Both the position numbers and the translations under genes were made by a program. The notes below the pieces were generated by a model. That model searched no databases and was not told where the DNA came from. It saw only the letters and a program-made list of their open reading frames with translations. Positions 47,601-57,486 of a stretch of DNA of 57,486 nucleotides are shown here, piece after piece (the stretch's first letter is position 1; the number at the start of each line of letters is the position of its first letter). Source of the stretch: Saccoglossus kowalevskii (lineage: Eukaryota; Hemichordata; Enteropneusta; Harrimaniidae); NCBI RefSeq assembly GCF_000003605.2, contig NW_003109104.1, forward strand, positions 140,465 to 197,950, in the 5' to 3' direction.

Positions 47601-50600
47601 GTTAAGTTATCTACCACAAGTCTCCTAGGAGACCAGCTCCATTTGTGTCCCGGGCATTCAAATAACGTCTAATATCTACCCGCGCTTGCAGGACATCGCG
47701 GTTATATTATGAACTTCCCGGGTTGCTATGCAGGGATATGAGAAATGAATGTCTGGTTTCATCTGTCATACCCTCAACCATCAATCTTCTTATCTCTGTT
47801 AGCGTGTTTACCCAAGAAGACACAGCAAGAAAATGGTCTTGGGCTTTAGATGATATCAGTTAAAGCAAGCAGGTGAATTTCTCGTCTATGTTTTTGCTTG
47901 TGGATTCACTCATCTTCCGCGGCTATCACCTTCATCATCAGTGCCGTTGCCCAGCGACACCAGCTGCGTTTTCTTTTCCAGTTGACCTGGAAAAAAACAG
48001 AATGGCGTTGATTATAGTCGGGATTGTGATGAATTGTGTGAAAGCGTCCTTGCGACATCGTTTTACAAAACCAAATGAATTACAAATTAGTTCACTGAGC
48101 GAGGTCTCCAAATGAGGTGCTGTCGCCTACACCTCCCTCTATGTTATTCTGTGGGATATTATAAAATAAATGAGAGAAATTGAGAAAGAAGTCAGCTAGT
48201 ATTATTCCCTAACGCCACTTGTACTTAAATCAGCGCAGACCTGTCCACGTACAGACATACAATGTTTTTATAATACTAAACCGTGACAGTCGCCAGGCAA
48301 TGCCAATTTCGGCAATTGATAAGGTGAAATTTACCTTACTAACTTGACGTAAATTGATGACATTGGCAGTACACTTTGATGAAAACCGACCAATTAGCAG
48401 GAACCGAGACTTAATCAAATTCGTTTCAACTAGAAAACTAAATTAAACCTCGGTAGAAACGCCAGTACGTGTCTCTTGTACGGTTACCTTCATACGATCA
48501 AATACTCTGATATTGTTGACGTTACTTTAGTAGGTTAATATATGTACATGGAATGCCTTCTGGGATATGCATTTACACCAATTATCCGTCGCTCCTGAAA
48601 CTCACTATTGTATGATAGACTTTTTCCTCAAATCCCGAGACTGGGGGAGGAGGTATTATCCGTTTATTGTATATAATGTTTCAATTCACATTGGTATTTT
48701 AATAAATAACAACATGGGAAGGAATTTGTGTTTCTATTATAGAAGATGTAAATGCGGAAAGTCATTATTAGAGACGCCGAGTAATCCAAGAATTGAACAG
48801 TGCTATACTATGTCGTGCATTGTACACTGTTAATATTTAATATCAATCTACTTGTTCGTCACTTAGGAGACTAGTTCCAACGAGGGAAAGCAGCCTTCAT
48901 AACAATGCTAACACCATACTCGCGAATTGACAGAATTGCATCGACAGGCTTAAGCACCTTGTCGCTGGATTTCACGGACATTTCTAATATAACAACACAA
49001 AGCTGTAATTTGTTTTTCACGTCAGCTTTTTTATTGCGTGAACTATTGTCTCCTGGCGCATGACCAGTCGCGTTTTCAAGTCGATATCCGTACCGATTTA
49101 GAAGGTAAAATTGTACTCCATACCTATTGCACCGAGGCTAATAAATATCCATAGAAACTGACATTGGGTTATATAATGCAACTTGAAATTAATGTCTAGC
49201 TTTATCGCCATCGCAGTAAAACACATTATCATGATCGAGTAACATTGTTATGTATCATTTCCACGGAGAAACGTTGTTATGTGCGAATAAATTTGACTGA
49301 AACATTATTGTCGGAATACACGTACATGTATACTAAAACGTGTCGACTAAAGCACGCTGATAAACTCACCATTGGTGCATAAGTAAAATCAAATCATGAT
49401 AATACCTTGTCTAGTGCAAAGATGGGACACGGGAACCGGGAAATCAGTGCCTGAAGCTCAATGTAAGCCAAATTGGACGCGTGCCACGTTCCTGCCTCGC
49501 AGTTAGATCGCCGAGATGTCAAGCCGAGTTTCTTTCTCTAAACGACTTCAAAGGACGCCGCCTGACAAGGTAATGTCATTTACCGGGGATGGTTGACTTA
49601 TCGTTGTATCGCATATAGACATTTTACCAATAACTTCCCTGAAAGCTTGAATTGTTTGTTTAATGCGTTTTGACAGGCTGAATTGTCGGCGCGTTTCATT
49701 GGCTTAAAACGCTGCCGAAGAGATCTGGCACGTTGATCGATCAGGCTGAAAAAAAACCTTCTCGAGATTGACTAGCTCTATCCACTTCGTGATTTCAACC
49801 GGGCTTCGTAATTAACATATTGTTGTCAGATGGATAGAGATAAAGCTGAGCTTGTCTGTCAGGGAGAGAGAGGGAGAGAGCATTTGAAGCGTGAACCGTG
49901 AGTTTGATGGATTTCTCGTGGACCATACAGGTGAGAGTAAAGTGGGGTCACATGACGCGGTGCTTATAAATATTCATGAACCCGTCGGAGCTGAGTCATC
50001 TAATACTGTCACCGTAATGCTTTTTCTTCGCATGGTTAAACTGAAAGTTAGATCAGAACTTTTGATGAGGTGAGATTCTCTCGCTGACGTGATTTTATGT
50101 TATTTAGCGGGGATACCAATAAACCTTTGATATTTTTTCCCATCTAGTATGTAGTATTCTTGATCACTCCACCGCGAAGATAAGAACTGTAACAACTAAA
50201 CAGCAAATATCGCATCAATGCGTGAGACTAGTAAATATTCGTTTATATCCGTTATAAATATTACTCCGTTATTACTTCGTATGTTTGTGTCAATCAACTC
50301 CACCAATTACAATGGGCCACTTATTGCACGTGGCACCTCCTGATGCTTGACACAGCTCTCAGTGCGGAAGATATAACTAAAACCGTCCGTATGTGACAGC
50401 GTTAATAAAAACGTGCGAGCGCGTGGTCAATGTACTGTAGTTTGGCACTGCGTTTTGCACTGTTCATTACACGAGGTTCGTCGTCTCCTGTGGAGATTGT
50501 TCACATTTCTCGTTTCACTGAGTTGAATATTTTGTGTGAAAGATGCTGGACTTTGAAATCTACACAGCATGTTTTAAGTGACGAGAATGTGTTCAGTACC

Positions 50601-52890
50601 CGTATGTGATGGCGAATTATCTGCTGTACTAAGGGTAGTTATTATAACGACTAACATAACATCAAGAGTGTCAAACTCTGAACGTTGACGCACCCTCGGT
50701 GTGATGCAGCGGTCGATAAGTCGTGTCATGAAATATGTCTTATTGAAAGCACTGGCTGCGCAACTTCTATGCAAAATTTGCATCAATGCATAAACCCAGT
50801 TATGGGATCTGAATTCCCAAAACTACGCGATCGACAAAAAAAAATATTTGATGCTTCTAAACATTTAATTCATGCGTGCGGTCGCTTTAAGTGCTCTCTG
50901 GGCATCGTTGTCATCAATCCGTTTCGTGATTTCACAACAAAGCGATTCACGCGTCAGCAACACCGCCGTTGTTTGCCAAGCCTTTCTTCCATTCTACACA
51001 TCATTTGCTTCTTCTTTAGAAAACATGCCGTGTAAGATGATCGTGAGGGGGAATGCAATGAAAAGTACATTATGTACATTACACACGTCGACACAAAGCA
51101 ATGAAATTGAACTATTAGCCGCGGCGAGTAATTGTAATTCATTTTGATGTCGTATTTCATGACATCAACAACGGCTTAGTCAATACCGCGATGCTTTCAG
51201 TATTCCAGGGACGAGAAATTTGACTCGCTATCTCCTAAATCTTACATTAACCGCCGATATTGGCCTTCGTTAATTTCATTCAGGGAGAGAAAGAAAGAAC
51301 GAAAATGATCGATGATGGGATAGCAAATTAAGCGTCAGGGAAGCTTATGAACTTCGTATATTGCTCTAAATTAAGTTGACTCATGGTCGTGATGTTAGAC
51401 TATTAATGGTTAAAGATATATGTATACATGTAACTACTTTATTGTCATGAATGCATTGAGTCACATTGTTTTGGTATCAAAGAATATATCAGATCCATAA
51501 TATGCTAAAGGTAATTGCGCGGATGGCACGCGTGAATGTCAGTGACTTCGAGTGTTTTCAACTCTCGCTTCGTGGTATAGTACGCTGTGCATTATTTTGT
51601 ATGGCTTATACCGATAGACGAACATATTTTCCGGCACGGTTTTTCTGATAGACTGTGGTGCTGGCATTATTGTTAATATGGCGCACAGGTTTAATAAAAA
51701 TATGTTATATTGCAGCATATTAATACTTGACTTGACAAGGAAATTATGATGAATCGTGTTTGTTTGTTTGTTTGTTTTTTGTTTGTGCATAGGTGTCTGC
51801 ACCAATTAAAGAAATGAATGTGAAGTGACTTTATAATCTCATGTTAAAAGTAATAGTAATAACGCCCAACGTACAACGCGACATCCTGGTTGGTCCCATG
51901 ACGCTTCACGCTTAAACTTCCTGTTTTGTTAGACAAAGTAATGGCTATGTTGTGCTGTTGATAAACTATGATTGTTGAGAAGAATGTATTGATAACTCGA
52001 ACTCAATATTACCCAACGTCATATCTGACATAAATATTTTTTAGTCTTGAGGTTGTTTAAAGTAAGTGTGTATTTATCCGTTAAATAATGTAAATGTCTA
52101 ACAGTACGAGAAACTTGAACTTGGTGAAGTTCGCATGTGAGGAAAAAAACGTTTCGAAAGGAAAATAATCAGTAATGATAATCCTGTTGTTTTATTTTTC
52201 TGGTTTTAGCTTATCAGGAGGCCCCCACATTATCGCCAAAAAACGACGAAACAATCAAGACGAGTCCTTGTGCTTCCCACTTACATTTTCGAGTAATATG
52301 AAACCATCTTTTTCTAGAGGGCGCTGTATTACCGTGACTTAGTTTACTAAAATATTTCTCTACAAAATATTTGTCTACAGTTCCATCGAGTAGCTATCCA
52401 GCTTCCGTATAATATCGGGATTTTCTTAGCTTTTTAATTCCATAGAGGGCGAGTTTTAATTGTAGTGTCCCCATACATACTACGTATCGCTACATTGTAT
52501 AAACTCATAAAGGGAGAAGCGATCGATATCGCTGTGATTCGGTCACACAATGCTATGTGTACTCAGGCGTACCGTATTTGTTTAGCGAACTCTCGGAAAC
52601 AAAAAAAAACATGGCAGAAAACGCTAACACATGTCACGGAGGGCGTTTAAAATATTGATTTTGTTTTAATATGACATTTGTATGATCCTCGGCGAAAAGA
52701 ATAAGTTATTTTACATCGAAGAAGGTCAGTATTTGGGAATGAGAATGATATTATGATGATGGCCCTTGTTTTAAACGTTTTTATCAATTAAAGTGAGTGT
52801 AGCGTAAGTAGTCACGCTGTAAACGACTAATTCAGAGAAGTCCAACTTGATGAAATTTGTATTATATTATTTTAAACGATTTAACTTGTT
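47600..52890. other. No gene recognised
   Basis: Short open frames without recognisable domains or convincing splice partners. A GAGAGAGAGGGAGAGAG tract at about 49861-49879 and a (GTTT)n tract at about 51759-51785. Confidence 0.35.
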
Positions 52891-52900
52891 CTTTTAAAAC

Positions 52901-53102
52901 TACTGTAAAACATGTCTTTTTAGCTAGCATGATATTTTAGCTAATCTGTAATTTCGCTAATTCAAGATGCAGCTAATTTAACAGAAAGTATATTCTCACA
53001 GGGAGATTGTCGACACTTTAGCTAAATTAAGATTCTATTAATTCATGCCAAGAGTCAAATCCGCTAAAATTGCATGCAGCTATTTCAATGTGTTCTACAG
53101 TA
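52901..53102. mobile_element. MITE of the TACTGTAAAA family, copy 3
   Basis: The left end TACTGTAAAACATGTCTTTT is identical to the copy at 37192. The right end is GTGTTCTACAGTA. It shares CGCTAAAATTGCATGC with copy 2. 202 bp, no ORF. Confidence 0.55.
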
Positions 53103-53109
53103 TTAAATT

Positions 53110-55330
53110 TTGCGTGTAAGCTTTTTATAAAAGAAGACTGTTCACCGTGAAAGATCGCTAGTGTACGCACACCACGACGCGCCAACATTCGGGATGTGTT
53201 TCCCTTTCTCTTTTTCCTCGTCTCTTCACTTCCCCAAAAGAAAATTAAATATTTTAATCTAGAAAACATTGACATAAATTTGACAGAACCAGGCCATGTA
53301 AAACACTGGGAGATCTCATTTCACAATAGGGATGCTCTGAATAGGCATGTTATCTTGCATGTATACGTCCCAGTTTAATTATTTTGACAATCGCATTTGG
53401 TTTGTTATCAACTTCTGCTCTTTAAACTGCTGTTTATACGTGACAGAGGAGAAGAACTAAATTTAGAAAAGGCAATGTTAGTGTTTTCTTTCACGTATTC
53501 ATCGTTTCATTTGTACTCAGAATAATCGAGCTGCAGAGTCGCGGCGATGCATTGTACGCCGCATGTCGTCAGATGAACTCGCCGACCCTGTATATCGATT
53601 TGAAAAGCTTTAGAATGCATGAGGTGTCTACACCACACGTAAAAAGATAACCAAGTAAAATACGAGCGGCGCCTTTGACAACTAATTTGACCCGTCAATC
53701 AGTGTCACATTAGCGACTCCAGGCACTGCGCAATGAATGAAAAGAAATCGACATTGTGATACATTTCACATGCAATGGATTTAATGGAAATCCTGACACG
53801 TTGACAATTGATGACTTTGCTGGTGGCAAGCGCGAGCAACCGTGGCTGCTTACAAACCTTACAATGGGCCCTCCTGTTCAGTTTTCGACAAAGATAAGAA
53901 CTACTTTATTCACTCTTCCAGAGATAATTACCTGGCTGGTATTACACAGCGACCCAATATGACGTGAACATTACACCTTTCGCAATGGAGATGTGCATTT
54001 GCTCGAAAATACGCTTCTTTCTCGAACGATGCTTGTATATTTCGTAATTCGAATCAACGGGTGACGCATGCGCAGATAATTAGCCCTAATGAATAGTAGG
54101 AATAATATTAAACATTAATATTTAAATGACACTTTAAATTTATATTGTCTGACAGTTTCTCTTGGCGACGTTTGTTTACGGCGTGCTCGTTTAATTTACA
54201 ACTGAATCAGAAACTGACTAATAGCATACGTACGGATCTTCTGACCACGATCAAGTTATTTTAACATGTACTGCAGTAACATAAGAAAGTCTATCACTAT
54301 GAAGATCTCAGCCTGCCATGCTGTTGGCGTTTCATTACAGCGTTGTTCGTGTCTCACGTTTCGACAGGATACTAGTGAGAACCTCTTGGGGAATATCACT
54401 TCATTCCAACTTGAACAACATTCATCGATAATGTTGGTGATCATAAAACACAGAGTGGATGTGGCTTGTTTCTTTTGAAAATTCGACTGGCGCCTAAGAA
54501 CGATTGGGTTCTGATGCTTTAAGGCAGTTGCAATTAATACGTGTAAGAACATGTTAGCGATTCCACGTATAATCACTCCCCATATCACTTTGCGGCGAAA
54601 TTCTGAAGACGTTGACGTCTTGTGGTATTTCGTGAGATGTAGGTATGCTGTTCACGTGACACAACTCACAATGTAATACGTAATATACAAATGTAATACA
54701 GTCTTGTGACACCCATACTCCTTTGCGACGAATAAGCAGGTCTTCGTATTGCACGATTTAAAAAGATTTGCCTGTATCTTCATTAACACTAAAAAAGAGA
54801 GTTTCTGCGTGCTCGAATGATGGAACTTGTTTTAGTATCGTCTACTTTTTCCATTACGTATAGTGGACCATTCTACAGTACTAGTATTATGACGCAATAA
54901 CATCCAGACTAATTAAAAACGAGTAATCAACTCTCAAAAATTATCGTGTCAGATAGTTGAAAAAACGTTGGCCACGGTAGTTATTTCGTTGCCCTGCGTT
55001 GTGTGTAATTGTCATGCGATATTCTGCACGTCGTTGAATTAAGTTCGCGCAGTGTACCCTGGGAAAGCGTGGTTACCTATGCCCCCCCCCCCCATTTCCC
55101 CATTATGTTGGATCAAGTATGGATCCCGGTTTCGATCATATTATTGAATACGAAATAGCGTTATAAATAACGACGACGAAGTGTTACGATGAGACAGTAC
55201 GTTGACTATTCAGTACGTAACATATCTATTGTAGTTTACTAATCTATGATGTATGGTTGTATACCCATGGGTGTTACGGATATGCTAAATATGCAATCTG
55301 GAAAATGTACAGGCGGTTTATTAAAGTTGT
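53110..55330. other. No gene recognised
   Basis: No supported exon. Poly-C run at about 55082-55093. Confidence 0.35.
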
Positions 55331-55344
55331 CCAGATATTACTGA

Positions 55345-56330
55345 CTGTGCATCGCCGCCAACACATTGCAGTACATCGCTGGCAGTACATCACTAGCGTC
55401 GCTTACAGTATATTGCTGGTATCGCGGTACAACGCTGGCAGTACATCGCAGTGCAAGATCGCAGCCAGCACATCGCAGTACAACGCTGACTGTGCATCGC
55501 TGCCAGCTCATCACACTACAACGCTGACTGTGCATCGCTGCCAGCACATCGCACTACAAGCTGACTGTGCATTGCTGCCAGCACATCGCAGTACAGCAAT
55601 GACTGTGCATCGCTGCCAGCACATCGCAGTACAGCGCTGACTGTGCATCGCTGCCAGCACATCGCACTACAAGCTGACTGTGCATTGCTGCCAGCACATC
55701 GCAGTACAGCAATGACTGTGCATCGCTGCCAGCACATCGCAGTACAGCGCTGACTGTGCATCGCTGCCAGCACATCGCACTACAAGCTGACTGTGCATCG
55801 CTGCCAGCACATCGCAGTACAGCGCTGACTGTGCATCGCTGCCAGCACATCGCACTACAAGCTGACTGTGCATCGCTGCCAGCACATCGCAGTACAGCGC
55901 TGACTGTGCATTGCTGCCAGCACATCGCAGTACAACGCTGACTGTGCATCGCAGCCAGCACATCGCAGTACAACGCTGACTGTGCATCGCTGCCAGCACA
56001 TCGCACTACAAGCTGACTGTGCATTGCTGCCAGCACATCGCAGTACAGCGCTGACTGTGCATCGCTGCCAGCACATCGCAGTACAACGCTGGCTGTGCAT
56101 CGCTGCCAGCACATCGCGGTACAACGCTGACTGTGCATCGCTGCCAGCACATCGCAATACAACGCTGACTGTGCATCGCTGCCAGCACATCGCAGTACAA
56201 CGATGGCTGTTCATCGCTGCCAGTACATCGCACTACAATACTGACTGTACATCGCAGCCAGCACATCACAGTACATAGCACTGCTGACTGTACACCTCAT
56301 CGCGGTCATTACAGTGCATGCAGTACATCG
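55345..56330. repeat. 36/38-bp higher-order minisatellite, about 25 copies
   Basis: The unit is GCTGACTGTGCATCGCTGCC + AGCACATCGCAGTACAGC. Two length classes exist: 38 bp (ending AGTACAGC or AGTACAAC) and 36 bp (ending ACTACAA). They alternate in blocks, for example 38-38-36 between 55681 and 55793. The edges (55345-55460 and 56210-56330) are more diverged. Long minus-strand open frames rich in C-W-Q-R-C and V-L-A-A-M-H-S come from the repeat. Confidence 0.9.
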
Positions 56331-56344
56331 CTTGCTGCGCGTCG

Positions 56345-57486
56345 TGGGATGGGTGGTTTGGTGGATGGATATACACGTAAATTTTATTTGACACTAAATT
56401 ATGTATGCATACTTTAGTATACATATATGTAATGTCGCGGAATTTAATGGGCGAGAGGGTATTTCCTGTGTTTTACGTGTTACTTCTCCTGGTGTGAAAA
56501 TACGACTGGAATGCCTATCAATTTGATCAGTCATATTCGCAGGATAATAAGAGATAGTACTGGCCTGTTGGTTATCGGACGCCTCATCACGTGACCCACA
56601 TGAGATAATTATTCATCTTTACTCTTGGGAGTAGTATCCAAGACAAGACTATGCATCCGTCTCATCTTATCAGATCGCCGCCCGCCAGCTATGACGTACA
56701 TGGAATATATGTGAATATCCGCCCTCCACACACTTACTTACATTTGTCTTCCACCCCAGGCGTATTTTGGAGAGCAGCTTCCGACGTCACAGTTATTGCA
56801 TATCTTTGTCCTTATTGGTGTGGAATTCCCTTTCTTTATAACCAATGAGAGCTGCTACAAACTAGGCAGACAAAATAACGCACATATGATCACGTCTTGG
56901 GAAGGACGTCCCGGGTAATGTTTAACGACATATTTGCAGCATTTGACACTAGATTATTAATTTCATGTAAGACGTGAAAACTAACAATATTAACCTTACG
57001 CGTCACACTTTGCGGTGAATGTCATCATAGTTTCCCGAGATCTCACGACGGACGTTCGTGGGTTTGCTGTGGCCATCTCTTTACGGTAGAAGAATTACAG
57101 ATTTGGGGTTTCTACTCCCATAGATGTACAACCACAGTGCATGAGGGACTGTGGTACAGCGAAGCAGTACTCAAGTTGGGAATATTGTGCACAGTCGGAG
57201 GGAGCACGAAGAAATCTATGAGATTTTGGACGACTGTCCCTTTAAGGATTCGATTGTGTCTTGAAGTTCACCAACTCCAGATCTTGTTTCATGCGCACCC
57301 ACACGCAATACATGTGTACGGTCGATTGGCGTCCAATTACCCACCATTAAAACTTCACAGTCGTAGCACCACGTCCGGGCGCGCCTCGTGAGCAATAAAC
57401 GAAATTCGTTGCATGACGACTGTTATGTTTCAACAAATTTAAAAGCGATCAATGTTGGTTTTGTGACTCTGATGATCGCCTGGCAT
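56345..57486. other. No gene recognised
   Basis: Only short frames without domains. Nothing supported to the end of the window. Confidence 0.35.

Noticed and set aside
55554-56162. Minus-strand open frame of 202 codons rich in Cys and Trp
   Set aside because: It lies wholly in the 36/38-bp minisatellite. Several frames on both strands are open at once and the codons follow the repeat unit, so it is an artefact.

Overview
This window is nuclear DNA from an animal. It is AT-rich, its genes are split by many small exons with consensus GT/AG (and one GC) splice sites, and it is dense in decayed transposons, MITE-like hairpins and satellites. Two 50-base N runs mark scaffold gaps. The gene families (a multi-exon arylsulfatase-B relative, a single-domain C-type lectin, a bHLH-Orange factor) and the repeat style suggest a marine invertebrate, for example a hemichordate, cephalochordate, echinoderm or lophotrochozoan. 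The sequence alone does not settle the phylum. The small exons below were found by joining splice sites in frame and are mostly not visible as long ORFs.

Layout. About 0.3-2.6 kb: relic of a DIRS-like (tyrosine-recombinase) retroelement. 3.3-4.5 kb: a diverged tandem repeat, then a TA-flanked MITE. 6.67-8.34 kb (+): the last three exons of a C-type lectin gene, whose first exon was not found. 8.5-10.4 kb: two terminal-inverted-repeat elements. 11.24 kb: assembly gap. 13.6-14.3 kb: a 677-bp inverted-repeat element directly beyond the stop codon of the sulfatase gene. 14.35-29.28 kb (-): a complete 16-exon coding model for a membrane-anchored arylsulfatase-B-like protein of about 630 residues. 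Its introns carry a LINE fragment, a nested insertion with a 9-bp target duplication, a decayed lectin exon and a decayed ubiquitin-protease fragment. 30.56 kb: a long AAAT microsatellite. 32.54-38.73 kb (-): a 4-exon bHLH-Orange transcription factor of about 573 residues, flanked and invaded by two copies of an E-box-bearing MITE. 41.4-45.3 kb: bZIP/E-box motif cluster, a 31-bp palindromic minisatellite and a 100-bp satellite interrupted by the second gap. 45.4-55.2 kb: mostly non-genic, with one possible short first exon at 47.3 kb. 55.3-56.3 kb: a 36/38-bp higher-order minisatellite.

Most notable result. Once spliced, the sulfatase keeps the formylglycine signature (C-T-P-S-R) and about half of the active-site residues, but by eye it lacks a metal aspartate, both catalytic histidines and one substrate lysine. 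It also starts with an acidic tail and one transmembrane helix instead of a cleavable signal peptide. It looks like an intact, membrane-anchored pseudo-sulfatase. The three genes belong to unrelated pathways and there is no sign that they act together.
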